This document shows positions 44,876 to 53,390 of a stretch of 64,000 nt of DNA, one piece after another (the stretch's first letter is position 1; every line of letters starts with the position of its first letter). The position numbers were made by a program, and so were the translations under genes. The stretch is taken from positions 28,464 through 92,463 of the forward strand of contig DXGH01000038.1 of assembly GCA_019114005.1 (NCBI GenBank). The letters run 5' to 3'. Source of the DNA: Candidatus Acetatifactor stercoripullorum (lineage in GTDB: Bacteria; Bacillota; Clostridia; Lachnospirales; Lachnospiraceae). The notes beneath the pieces were generated by a model, which saw nothing but the letters and a program-made list of their open reading frames with translations, had not been told where the DNA came from and ran no database searches.

Positions 44876-45973
44876 ATGATTCGCCGACGATATATCAGCA
44901 CAAGATTGCTAAAGGACGGCATGATCATCGATCAGTCCATCATAGACAGGGCTGGCCGCATTCTCATTGCGCGCAAAACTGCCCTGGACCCCTTTTTGAT
45001 AGAAGCCCTGCAGCGGCTCTCCGTTTCCGGGGTATACATACGGGAGGGAGAAGAGGACCCCGAGGAGGAATCCATTTTAATTCCTCCAAAGGTGATAGAA
45101 GCCATCGAAAAGCAGACGGTGCCTGACCGTTCCAGACTACAGCTTTCCGAGAGCGTCAAAAAGCATGTGTGCCAGGGCATCCAGTTTTTATATGCCAATA
45201 CCTCTTCCCAGCATTTTGCGGAGGCCGCAAATGATATTTCCGACAGTCTGCTTAAGGCAATCGAGGAAAACGACGCCATTGCCATGGATATCAGCATCCT
45301 AAAGGTCAGTGATGAATATACCTTCCGGCACAGCGTGGACGTTGCCGCCATGGGAATGATCGTTGCAAGAAAGGCAGGCATGTCCTCCAAGGAAATCCGG
45401 GAGCTTGGCCTTGCGGGGCTCCTTCACGATATCGGCAAATCCAAAATCCCGCCGGAGCTGTTAAACAAAACCGGACGGCTTAGCGATGAAGAATTTTCCA
45501 TTATGAAAAAACATCCTTTTTTGGGATATCAGCTCTTAAAGGAAAAAAAGGATATTCCCCGGTCAGTGAAGCTGGCAGTTTTACAGCATCATGAAAAGAT
45601 AAGCGGAAAGGGCTATCCCTTCGGAATCAAGGGAGATCAGATCAACAGCTATTCCAAAATCATTTCCATCACGGACATTTACGATGCGCTGGTGACGGAA
45701 CGGCCCTATAAAAAGGCTTTTTCCCAGCGGGACGCAGTGGAAATGATCATGGCCATGACAGATGATCTTGACGTATCTGCCATGCGCAGCTTTTTGGACA
45801 GCGTAATTCTTTACCCTGTAGGAAGCACCGTAAGCTTGAACAATGGCGAGCGGGCCCGGGTGGTGAAAAACACCCCCGGTTACCCTCTTCGCCCCAAGGT
45901 GATCGGTTTGAAAACGGGCAGAGTCTATGATCTGTCCGAGGACATCCGCTGCGCCAGCGTTATCATCGAATAA
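44876..45973 (+). CDS. HD-GYP domain cyclic-di-GMP phosphodiesterase
   Basis: A 365-residue protein. The C-terminal half is an HD-GYP domain: H184-D185-IGK, H238-H239-E240-KISGKGYP (the GYP motif) and ITDIYDALVTERPY. The N-terminal ~110 residues are a variable domain (RRRYISTRLLKDGMIIDQ), often found in this group. It should degrade cyclic di-GMP. GAAAGGGGG precedes the ATG. It is 86 bp after the spore gene in the same direction and overlaps the convergent P-type ATPase by 11 bp. Confidence 0.92.
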   Translation: MIRRRYISTRLLKDGMIIDQSIIDRAGRILIARKTALDPFLIEALQRLSVSGVYIREGEEDPEEESILIPPKVIEAIEKQTVPDRSRLQLSESVKKHVCQGIQFLYANTSSQHFAEAANDISDSLLKAIEENDAIAMDISILKVSDEYTFRHSVDVAAMGMIVARKAGMSSKEIRELGLAGLLHDIGKSKIPPELLNKTGRLSDEEFSIMKKHPFLGYQLLKEKKDIPRSVKLAVLQHHEKISGKGYPFGIKGDQINSYSKIISITDIYDALVTERPYKKAFSQRDAVEMIMAMTDDLDVSAMRSFLDSVILYPVGSTVSLNNGERARVVKNTPGYPLRPKVIGLKTGRVYDLSEDIRCASVIIE

Positions 45974-48572
45974 CCCGTGCCAGAGCCTTGGAAATCTCCA
46001 TGACAACAAAGGGCACAAGGGAAAGGCCCAGGCCTGCCAGATAAAGCTGCCAGCTTAACGTCTCCAGTCCAAAGGCTATGCTCACAGGCGTAAACAGCAC
46101 CAGAGCCATCATCAAAACAGAGGCAAGGGCCGCCCAGTTCAGCTTATGGTTGGTGAACAAACCGATTTGAAACAGGGAGTGCTCAGAGCGCATATTAAAT
46201 GCCTGCACCACCTGGGAGAGACCCAGTACCAAAAATGCCATTGTCTGGCCTCCCGCAAGGGTTCCTGTGGCATTTTCTCCCAGCCTGAAGCCAATCAGCG
46301 TAAGGATAGCAAACAGAAATCCCTGCAGCACCACCCTGACTCCAAGCCCATTGGCAAAAATGCTCTCATCCTTGGGCTTTGGCTTCTTTTCCATCACATC
46401 TGCCTCCACAGCCTCCATGCCCAGCGCAATGGCCGGCAGACTGTCGGTTACAAGATTAATCCACAAAAGCTGCATGGATACTAAGGGCGTCCTGTGCCAC
46501 AGCAGCATGGCGGCAAACACAGTGATCACCTCTCCGATATTGGTGCCCAGCAGAAATCCCACCACCTTTTTTATATTGGCGTAAATTCCTCTGCCCTCCC
46601 GCACCGCGTCCACAATGGTAGCGAAATTGTCGTCGGTCAGCGTCATGTCCGCTGCGCCCTTGGCCACGTCGGTTCCCGTAATGCCCATAGCGCAGCCGAT
46701 ATCGGCCGCTTTCAGCGCAGGCGCGTCGTTTACGCCGTCCCCGGTCATGGATACCACCTGGTTCTTTCTCTGCCATGCCTTCACAATACGTATCTTATTT
46801 TCCGGAGACACCCGGGCATAGACGCTGATCTGCTCCACTTGGTCATCCAGCTGGGAATCCGTCATCTGATCCAGCTCTGCGCCTGTTATGGCTTTGTCTC
46901 CCTCTTTTAGAATTCCCAGCTCCTTTGCGATGGCGGAAGCCGTCACCACATGATCCCCTGTAATCATGACAGGCTTAATCCCTGCTTTGCGGCAGGTGGC
47001 TACCGCAGCCTTTGCCTCAGGCCTCGGAGGGTCTATCATGCCAACCAGTCCCAAAAAGGTCAGGTCATTTTCCAGCTCCTGTGAAACAAGGTTTTCAGGA
47101 AGCGCCTCCACCTCCTTGTATGCCACGGCCAGCACTCTTAAGGCATCTCTGCTCATTTCCTCTGTGATCTGTCTTGCCTTTTCCAGATTCCCCGCCGTAC
47201 ATCTGGGAGCCATCATGTCAAAGGCGCCTTTTACAATGACTATGGTTTTGCCGTCCATTCTGTGAACCGTTGTCATCAGCTTCCGGTCAGAATCAAAGGG
47301 CAGCTCTGCCAGCCTGGGACAGCTCTTTTCCAGCTCCTTTTTGTCCATTCCCTTTTTATGGGCTGCCAGCACAATGGCCGTTTCCGTAGGGTCTCCGATG
47401 TGCTGCTCCTCCCCGTTTACGAATTCCACAGAACCGTCACAGCAAAGAGCTCCAAATTTCAAAAGCCTCATTGCTTTATCATGATCTGCAGCGCCAATAT
47501 CCTTTGGTTCTTCCTCTCCGTCACAATAAACCTTCACAAGGGTCATGCGGTTCTGGGTCAGGGTTCCTGTTTTGTCCGAACAGATCACGGAAGCGCTTCC
47601 CAGGGTTTCCACAGCGGGGAGGCGGCGGATCAGGGCATTTTTCTTTACCATCCTCTGTACGCCGATGGAAAGGACTATGGTTACAATAGCGGGAAGTCCC
47701 TCAGGAATGGCTGATACCGCTAAAGATACTGCCGTCATAAAAATTTCCATCACCGGAATGCCGTTTGCCAGTCCCACCACAAAGATGATTCCGCAGGCTG
47801 CCAGTGCCAGCACACCCAGATATTTTCCAAGCTGGGCCAGCTTTTTCTGAAGGGGCGTCTGGGATTCCTCCTCATCGTTAAGCAGATTTGCAATTTTTCC
47901 CATCTCTGTGTCCATGCCCGTTGCAGTTACAATGCCAAGGGCGGTTCCATAGGTAATGCTGCAGCCGGAAAATACCATGTTATTTCTATCTCCCAGAGGC
48001 GCATTTTCCGTCACCAGCGCATCCGCATCCTTTTCTGAGGGTACTGATTCGCCGGTGAGCGCCGACTCCTCACTTTTCAGGCTGACACTTTTTAAAAGTC
48101 TTGCATCCGCAGGAACAAAATCGCCTGCCTCCAGGCGGATCACATCGCCCGGCACAAGCAGGGATGCGTCGATAATTTTTTCCCTTCCCTCTCTGATTAC
48201 CCTGGCATGAGGCGCGGACATGCCCTTTAGGGCCTCCAGGGCCTTCTCTGCCTTGCTCTCCTGCAGCATACCCATAAACGCATTGAGCACCACGATCAGC
48301 AGGATCAAAAGAGGCTCAAAAAACTCCCTGGGATTTTTCTCCACACAGGCGACCACAAAGGAAACCGCCGCCGCTGCCAGCAGAATCAATATCATCACAT
48401 CTTTAAACTGGTCTGCAAACCGCTGCAGATTTGTCTTTTTCTTTTTTTCCTTGAGCTTATTTGGCCCAACTTCATCCAGCCTTTCTGCGGCCTGCTCTTC
48501 TGTGAGCCCACGCTCTTCATCCGAGGCAAGCTCCTTTAACGCCATTTGCTTTGAGGCATTGTAAAATATCAC
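45963..48572 (-). CDS. Calcium-translocating P-type ATPase (PMCA/SERCA-like)
   Basis: An 869-residue P2-type ATPase. It has a cation ATPase N-terminal domain (GLTEEQAAERLDEVGPN), TGES in the actuator (SALTGESVPSE), phosphorylated D333 in SDKTGTLTQNRMT, and the hinge GDGVNDAPALKAADIG. AVSAIPEGLPAIVT and WINLVTDSLPAIALGMEAV supply membrane-site residues for Ca2+. It exports calcium at the cell membrane. The start is a GTG behind GAGGAGG. Its coding 3' end overlaps the HD-GYP gene by 11 bp on the other strand. Confidence 0.93.
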   Translation of the reverse strand: MIFYNASKQMALKELASDEERGLTEEQAAERLDEVGPNKLKEKKKKTNLQRFADQFKDVMILILLAAAAVSFVVACVEKNPREFFEPLLILLIVVLNAFMGMLQESKAEKALEALKGMSAPHARVIREGREKIIDASLLVPGDVIRLEAGDFVPADARLLKSVSLKSEESALTGESVPSEKDADALVTENAPLGDRNNMVFSGCSITYGTALGIVTATGMDTEMGKIANLLNDEEESQTPLQKKLAQLGKYLGVLALAACGIIFVVGLANGIPVMEIFMTAVSLAVSAIPEGLPAIVTIVLSIGVQRMVKKNALIRRLPAVETLGSASVICSDKTGTLTQNRMTLVKVYCDGEEEPKDIGAADHDKAMRLLKFGALCCDGSVEFVNGEEQHIGDPTETAIVLAAHKKGMDKKELEKSCPRLAELPFDSDRKLMTTVHRMDGKTIVIVKGAFDMMAPRCTAGNLEKARQITEEMSRDALRVLAVAYKEVEALPENLVSQELENDLTFLGLVGMIDPPRPEAKAAVATCRKAGIKPVMITGDHVVTASAIAKELGILKEGDKAITGAELDQMTDSQLDDQVEQISVYARVSPENKIRIVKAWQRKNQVVSMTGDGVNDAPALKAADIGCAMGITGTDVAKGAADMTLTDDNFATIVDAVREGRGIYANIKKVVGFLLGTNIGEVITVFAAMLLWHRTPLVSMQLLWINLVTDSLPAIALGMEAVEADVMEKKPKPKDESIFANGLGVRVVLQGFLFAILTLIGFRLGENATGTLAGGQTMAFLVLGLSQVVQAFNMRSEHSLFQIGLFTNHKLNWAALASVLMMALVLFTPVSIAFGLETLSWQLYLAGLGLSLVPFVVMEISKALARVIR

Positions 48573-48706
48573 TGTTTTTTCCTCCTCTGGTTTGATTCCT
48601 TACGGTTATCATTGTAAAGGTATGGTATCAAACCTTTTATATTCCTTCATTAGACAAAAAACAGGAATGTTACACTTTTCCCCACGGGCTTAAAACTGTT
48701 ACTTTT

Positions 48707-48747
48707 TGGGACAAACAGGCAAAAGTGTCCCAAAGAACACTTTTGCC
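48707..48747. other. Overlapping alternative hairpins upstream of the PadR remnant
   Basis: Two hairpins share sequence: TGGGACA (48707-48713) with TGTCCCA (48726-48732), and GGCAAAAGTGT (48718-48728) with ACACTTTTGCC (48737-48747), the latter perfect over 11 bp. They are mutually exclusive, as in attenuators, but no T-run follows. The rest of the 48573-48845 gap shows nothing else I can support. Confidence 0.45.
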
Positions 48748-48845
48748 CTGCTCTGTCCTTTCCCGCAAAATGCGGATCGCTGCTGTTACCGGAACGATTA
48801 ACAGTGGAGTCCCTTCGTCAAAGGAATAGAAAGGGGCGTGAATGA

Positions 48846-49550
48846 ATGGATGTCCATATTCGTAAAGTGTATGTGCCGATGACAGAGACGGTTTTTATAT
48901 CCTGCTGTGCCTCCGGGAAGAATCCCATGGCTATCATATTATCCGTAAAGTAGAAGAGCTGACGGACGGCGAAATCCGAATCAGCCCCGGAACGATGTAC
49001 GGCAGCCTGTCCAAGATGGAAAAAGATGGCCTGATTCATTTCGTGCGGGAAGAAGAAAAACGAAAAATTTACCGCATTACAGCCTTGGGAAGAGATGTCC
49101 TGGCGCTGGAAATGAAACGGATCGAGCGATTGTACCGGAATATGATGGAGGTGCGCGCCCGAGGATGTTGTCTATCAGCTGGATTATAACCAAGAGGGTC
49201 TGGAGCATAAAGACGAGTATGTGCAGATGTTCCATGACTGCGGCTGGGAATATATTCAGGATTTTGGCGGATACAGTTATTTCCGCAAGCCAGTTTCAGA
49301 GATGCAGGGAGAAGAGGAAATCTTTTGTGACGATGAATCCCGGCTGGATATGATGCAGCGGGTGTTTGCAGGCCGGTATCTGCCGATTCTCATCATCCTG
49401 ATGCTGCTGATTGTGCCAAATCTCTTCGAACAGTTCCAAAGCACCCATGCAGACGCCCCTGTACTGTTGGTATTGTTCCTGATCCTCCTTGGGATTTACG
49501 CCCAGTTGCCGCCAAGACGCAGGAATGAAGCGTCTTGGCATCAAGCAGCA
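48846..49550 (+). pseudogene. PadR regulator / DUF2812 protein remnant
   Basis: The frame starts at ATG 48846 (AAAGGGG upstream) with MDVHIRKVYVPMTETVF, then shifts at a five-T run near 48892-48896; one more T would restore FYILLCLREESHGYHIIRKV and the PadR winged-helix (ISPGTMYGSLSKMEKDGLI). The PadR part runs to ~49150 and joins, in another frame, a DUF2812 segment without its start (VVYQLDYNQEGLEHKDEYV, FHDCGWEYIQDFGGYSYFRK). The normal pair is a PadR repressor plus DUF2812 membrane protein. At least one frameshift and a deletion are needed, so it is a pseudogene. Confidence 0.75.
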
Positions 49551-49583
49551 GTTCAAGCATGCCCCGCCTGCAACCGGAAAGGC

Positions 49584-49763
49584 TCACCTTTCGGAAGCCG
49601 GTTCACCGGGCTTTCTAAATACCAGAATACCCTTGGAAGAGGGCATGATGGAACAGGAAACCAGTTCAAATCCCTCCTGTTCCATTTTGTTAGCCATTTC
49701 CTCTACTCTAACGGCCATTTCCTTCGCCTTTGGAGAATATTTGACGACTACCGTTTTGTACAT
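49584..49763 (-). CDS. Small DUF4177-like protein
   Basis: A 59-residue protein, start chosen at ATG 49763 with GAGGAGG 8 bp upstream. MYKTVVVKYS, a helix (VRVEEMANKMEQEGF) and SIMPSSKGILVFRK give the beta-alpha-beta pattern of small DUF4177-type proteins. It is the last gene of the flavodoxin operon; its ribosome site is formed by the stop region of the upstream membrane protein. Function unknown. Confidence 0.7.
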   Translation of the reverse strand: MYKTVVVKYSPKAKEMAVRVEEMANKMEQEGFELVSCSIMPSSKGILVFRKPGEPASER

Positions 49764-49768
49764 CGAAT

Positions 49769-50962
49769 TCACCTCCTCTCCGTTAAATTATAAGGAAGAA
49801 ATCTGTGCAAAAACTGAAGCAGGACCTGCTCCTGTTCCACCGGGAAGGTGCGGGGAAGCCACAATGTTTTAGTGAACGGGCCCTTTTTACCGCTGCCGTA
49901 AAAGTCCTTCGTCTTTTTGGTAAACTGTCCCCGGATATGGATGGCTCTTTTCCCCACACGATAGCCTTCCAAATGAATCAGTGTAAAGAGAAACTCCACA
50001 CGTTCCTCCATGCTGCCGCTGTACCCGGCATAGTACAGCTGGTCTTTGGCCAGATAAACCCGCTGTACCAGGGAAGTGCCAGAGCAGTTGCCCCAATACA
50101 TCAGGAGCGGGATAAAAGAGAATGCGGCCACAGCCATCAGCGCAAGAAACGACTCTCTCAGCAGCTGGATGGGCAAAAGCTCTTGGGAATTCTTAGTGAG
50201 AGCAAGCACGAATCCGGAAATCAGGCAAACGCCGGGGCAGACCAACAAGGCCAGTATTTTCGGCAGCCGCAGATACCGCTTCCGGCGGACCGGGTCGCTT
50301 TCCAGCACCATGACATCCCACCGGACAGCCTTCTGCTTTTCACCTGCGCGCTTCTTGGCGTATCCCGCTTTGTCACCTTGATACCCGGAAACCAGAGAAA
50401 GAACCAGGGGAACCATAAGGAGGAGCAAGGCCGTCAGGGCAATGGCACAAATGAATGCGTTGCTTGCAGCCCTCGGCAGTGGGGCAAAGGTAACAATACA
50501 GACAAAAAGCGTTAATATTTCCAGAATCAGCAGAGAGAACACCACCGGCAGAAAAACATTTAAAAACCCCTTCCCTTTTATGACAGTAAGAAAGGCCAAA
50601 AGGATTTTGACGATCAGAGTAAGATAGATCGGGCCGAACAGCATGAAAAATATCCGAAGATTAAAAAACATTTCTTCCGACAATCCAATCCCACTGGCCG
50701 GCACAAGGGCGAGCAGCAGGCCGATACTGATAAACACCGCATAAGATACCACAGCCTTAAGCACCCATTTCCCAAATCGAATCCTTCTTTTTTCCCGCAA
50801 CCAGTCCACCCCAAACAAAAGGCAGCCCAAAACCATTGCACACTTTCCCCGATTCCCCTGGCTGATATACAGATTCAGCCATGCCGTCACACAAGAGATT
50901 GCAATGCCTGTTAACAGACACCACAGCACCGTTTCCAACGTTTGGTTTTCCCAAACAGCCAT
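49769..50962 (-). CDS. Polytopic membrane protein of the flavodoxin operon
   Basis: A 397-residue protein with about eight hydrophobic segments, a charged central loop with basic residues (residues ~205-240, KKRAGEKQKAVRWD), and a soluble C-terminal ~110 residues (QRVYLAKDQLYYAGYSGSME; IHIRGQFTKKTKDFYG). I do not recognise the family. It overlaps the preceding 144-residue membrane protein by 52 bp and ends at the ribosome site of the small DUF4177-like gene, so the genes are tightly coupled. Confidence 0.7.
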   Translation of the reverse strand: MAVWENQTLETVLWCLLTGIAISCVTAWLNLYISQGNRGKCAMVLGCLLFGVDWLREKRRIRFGKWVLKAVVSYAVFISIGLLLALVPASGIGLSEEMFFNLRIFFMLFGPIYLTLIVKILLAFLTVIKGKGFLNVFLPVVFSLLILEILTLFVCIVTFAPLPRAASNAFICAIALTALLLLMVPLVLSLVSGYQGDKAGYAKKRAGEKQKAVRWDVMVLESDPVRRKRYLRLPKILALLVCPGVCLISGFVLALTKNSQELLPIQLLRESFLALMAVAAFSFIPLLMYWGNCSGTSLVQRVYLAKDQLYYAGYSGSMEERVEFLFTLIHLEGYRVGKRAIHIRGQFTKKTKDFYGSGKKGPFTKTLWLPRTFPVEQEQVLLQFLHRFLPYNLTERR

Positions 50963-51345
50963 CCCAGCAGCAGACCCATAGCAATCAAGACCAGACTGTC
51001 AGCCACCGGGTAAGTAATCCGATCAATGGCCGCCACATGGGGCAATGGCTCCAAAAGATACGCAATCCACACCACGCAGCAGGAAAGGCCGTATTTGAGC
51101 CCCTGTAAAATCCGATTCCCGCCCAGCCGGTTCCGTATGAGCAGGAACAACGAGGCAATCAGGGAGTAAGCAAAAATTCCATAGACAGTAAAGACCAAGG
51201 GCATGGTACCGTTTTGTGCAAAAACGCTGGGCGCTAAAACCGTCTGCTCTCCAGCTGGAATGAAAAGCTGCCCGATTATGCGGACGATGGTCGCAGCAAG
51301 CCCGATCAGCAAAATTTTCAGGATATTTTTAACAGCGCTGTTCAT
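50911..51345 (-). CDS. Small membrane protein of the flavodoxin operon
   Basis: A 144-residue protein with four predicted membrane helices (ILLIGLAATIVRIIGQLFI; TMPLVFTVYGIFAYSLIAS; GLSCCVVWIAYLLEPL; DSLVLIAMGLLLGWLFG). The family is not recognised. Its ATG overlaps the stop of the flavodoxin gene by four bases. It may anchor the flavodoxin-like proteins at the membrane. Confidence 0.7.
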   Translation of the reverse strand: MNSAVKNILKILLIGLAATIVRIIGQLFIPAGEQTVLAPSVFAQNGTMPLVFTVYGIFAYSLIASLFLLIRNRLGGNRILQGLKYGLSCCVVWIAYLLEPLPHVAAIDRITYPVADSLVLIAMGLLLGWLFGKTKRWKRCCGVC

Positions 51346-51884
51346 ATCGTTTCTCTCTGTATTTCCAAAATAATCGGTTCCAACCCATTGAAATCCGTGA
51401 AATCCACCTGTTTCCCATAGGTTTCTATGAGCGCCCGGTTTTCCGCCGTTTGTTTTTCAAGGGGCGTCCTGCGCAGGGATTGATACAGCAGCTTCATCAT
51501 CGTCCGGTGCCCGAAAGAGAGCTTTTGATAATCGATCCCGCCGCGAAGGTGAAAAATCTTCGCCCGGTCAAGCAGCTCCCCGGAAAGCTGCCTTTGCAGA
51601 GAAGCGCGGATATTGTCCCGGTTTTCCGGTTCCTTTGGGTCGGCCAGCCCCACGGTAACAAGGAGCAGCCTTTGCCCGTCCCGAAGGGAAAAATTCCCCA
51701 GGGTTTTCCCAAGGCCCAGGACGCCGCCCGCATACAATCCACCCAGATAGACGATTATCTTTCTGTCCGAAAGAGCCGGTGCGTCTTTGTAGCTGATGGC
51801 GGGAATGCCGGTTTGTTCGGACAGCTTTTGGGCGTATCGGCGTGTGCTGCCATACTGGCTGCCATAGACAATGATGTGTTCCAT
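51342..51884 (-). CDS. Flavodoxin-domain protein (HemG-like)
   Basis: A 180-residue flavodoxin-like protein. The start is ATG 51884 (MEHIIVYG) with GGAGG 5 bp upstream. The FMN phosphate loop is YGSQYGSTRRYAQKL; IIVYLGGLYAGGVLGL and DRAKIFHLRGGIDYQKL match the flavodoxin_5 / protoporphyrinogen-oxidase (HemG) group, although in Clostridia these often serve unknown redox roles. It is 1 bp from the upstream gene stop and overlaps the next gene by four bases. Confidence 0.85.
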   Translation of the reverse strand: MEHIIVYGSQYGSTRRYAQKLSEQTGIPAISYKDAPALSDRKIIVYLGGLYAGGVLGLGKTLGNFSLRDGQRLLLVTVGLADPKEPENRDNIRASLQRQLSGELLDRAKIFHLRGGIDYQKLSFGHRTMMKLLYQSLRRTPLEKQTAENRALIETYGKQVDFTDFNGLEPIILEIQRETI

Positions 51885-51885
51885 A

Positions 51886-52653
51886 CTATCCTCCATTCCG
51901 AAGCGTTTTTACGCGACGGGGCGTGTCCCGTTTCAAAAGTGCGAAAAGAAAGCGGCCCTGAAAGAGAGAAGATAAAATCATAAATAGGTCCGCCATAGGG
52001 ACAAACAGAAAAGAGGGTATCATGACCCGTGTAAATTGGTCGGTCAATGCCCGCTCCCTGAAAATAGCCAGCGAAAGACGTGCCATGCAGAACAATACAC
52101 CGCTGTTGAGAAAAAGCCATGTGAATATCTGGATGGCAAGGGAATGCAGCAATCCGTCTGGAGCAGCGCCGATGTCAAAAAAGGATAACGCCATTTGAAG
52201 CAGAAGGATTCCAATGAGGATGGGGTAGACGATACCCAGTACATGGAGCATCATCCCGCCGCCGATTCCGATTCCGCCGCCCCAAGTAATTCCTGCCCTT
52301 TTGCACCATGCCTGAAGCATATGCAGGGCAGGTCGATTTTGTTTTCCTTCCACAAAGCCGTTGTTGGAAAGTGCATACAGCCGGAACCGGCAGGAATGAT
52401 TTTTACAGTATTCTTCCGCCTGCATGAGAAATTCCACTACATGGGAAGGAAGGCCGTCCACATAAAGAGGCACGAAAAGGCACACCACATCCATGCCGGG
52501 AAACAGTTCCATTACTTTCTGAAAATCCTGTCGGGTGCTGAGGGATACCTCCTTTTTTCGGATGCCCGGAAGAAACAGCCGGAATAACCTTGAGAAGAAA
52601 CGGGAGGCGCCGCCCTTTTTCTTGGGACTTGCATTCAAAATCAGAAGGTTCAT
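51886..52653 (-). CDS. Flavodoxin-fold reductase-like domain fused to a membrane domain
   Basis: A 255-residue protein. The N-terminal ~135 residues have an NADPH-dependent FMN reductase/flavodoxin-like fold (MNLLILNASPKKKGGASRFF; VVCLFVPLYVDGLPSHVVEF), and the C-terminal half carries two or three membrane helices (IVYPILIGILLLQMALSFF; AIQIFTWLFLNSGVLFCMAR). The fusion would tether a flavin protein to the membrane. It overlaps the upstream flavin reductase gene by four bases. Confidence 0.78.
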   Translation of the reverse strand: MNLLILNASPKKKGGASRFFSRLFRLFLPGIRKKEVSLSTRQDFQKVMELFPGMDVVCLFVPLYVDGLPSHVVEFLMQAEEYCKNHSCRFRLYALSNNGFVEGKQNRPALHMLQAWCKRAGITWGGGIGIGGGMMLHVLGIVYPILIGILLLQMALSFFDIGAAPDGLLHSLAIQIFTWLFLNSGVLFCMARLSLAIFRERALTDQFTRVMIPSFLFVPMADLFMILSSLFQGRFLFALLKRDTPRRVKTLRNGG

Positions 52654-53147
52654 AAACCGGCCTCCTTTAACTGCTCAATATTCTCAAAGAAAACCACATC
52701 CGCTTTCTCATAATCCAGATTCAGACGGTTGCGCTCCACAGTCTCTTTGGCCGTCTCCTGTTCAAATCCCGTGCATTCCCCGTAAAAGCAGACACGCATC
52801 AGCTTCCGGCGAGGATAGCGGCTGATATGGTGGGTTTGCCCGCCCCGCCAGGTGAAGAACGGGAGAGAAGCCCCAATCGCACGGTCCAAAATGGCTTTGA
52901 CAGGACTGCTGTACCCTCCATAACAGCACCTGCTGACGATAATCAGCGGATCACTCTGGCCAATGAGCGCTCCAATGTGCTGTAATGAATCCTTCATGAT
53001 ACAAAAACCGGCATTCTTCAGCCAGCACTGAAAGCAGCCACGGCAGGAAGCATACTGATTATCCGCATGGATGACAACCGAATCCTCATCCGGTTTTTCC
53101 AGTGAATAGATTATCTCAGCGCCAAGATCGTGAATGATTGTTTTCAT
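52650..53147 (-). CDS. Flavodoxin-family / NADPH-dependent FMN reductase-like protein
   Basis: A 165-residue protein, first gene of a six-gene minus-strand operon. It has a Cys motif ASCRGCFQCWLKNAGFC typical of iron-sulfur-flavoprotein-type reductases and PVKAILDRAIG near the flavin site, but the first ~20 residues lack the classical G-S-P-R-K loop. The ATG at 53147 has AAGGAG 11 bp upstream. The divergent TetR gene at 53391 is its likely regulator. Redox partner unknown. Confidence 0.8.
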   Translation of the reverse strand: MKTIIHDLGAEIIYSLEKPDEDSVVIHADNQYASCRGCFQCWLKNAGFCIMKDSLQHIGALIGQSDPLIIVSRCCYGGYSSPVKAILDRAIGASLPFFTWRGGQTHHISRYPRRKLMRVCFYGECTGFEQETAKETVERNRLNLDYEKADVVFFENIEQLKEAGL

Positions 53148-53283
53148 AGACCGGCTTCTCCTTCTTAAAATGCACATACTTATTTTAATTATATAGAGGG
53201 CAGCCTTAAAAGACTATCTTCTTTCGGTCAAATCTATGTAAAATTTATTTAATATGCCCATGCTTTGTCCGTCTATACGAAAA

Positions 53284-53315
53284 TCCCAAAAGGGGGCCTG
53301 CTGTCCCAAAAGGGG
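53284..53315. promoter_or_regulatory. Tandem operator-like repeats, candidate TetR sites
   Basis: TCCCAAAAGGGG occurs twice, at 53284-53295 and 53304-53315, exactly 20 bp apart (two helical turns). Each copy is nearly palindromic (CCC-AAAA-GGG). They lie between the TetR gene and the divergent flavodoxin operon, just upstream of the TetR promoter. Confidence 0.6.
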
Positions 53316-53331
53316 CCCATTGTCTGCCGCG

Positions 53332-53360
53332 TTGTATTTCCCGGCAGATTATAGTATAAT
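53332..53360 (+). promoter_or_regulatory. Sigma-A type promoter of the TetR gene
   Basis: TTGTAT (53332-53337), a 17-bp spacer, then TATAAT (53355-53360), 31 bp before the TTG start. Confidence 0.7.
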
Positions 53361-53390
53361 GGAAAAAATTACTTCCGGGAGGTGGGCTTT

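Noticed and set aside
44876..48572. Overlap of HD-GYP and P-type ATPase genes seen as a frameshift
   Set aside because: Both proteins are complete with normal C-termini; an 11-bp convergent overlap is ordinary.
49221..49793. 190-codon plus-strand frame after the DUF2812 remnant
   Set aside because: Only its first part (to about 49500) matches DUF2812; the rest reads antisense through the small DUF4177-like gene and its ribosome site.
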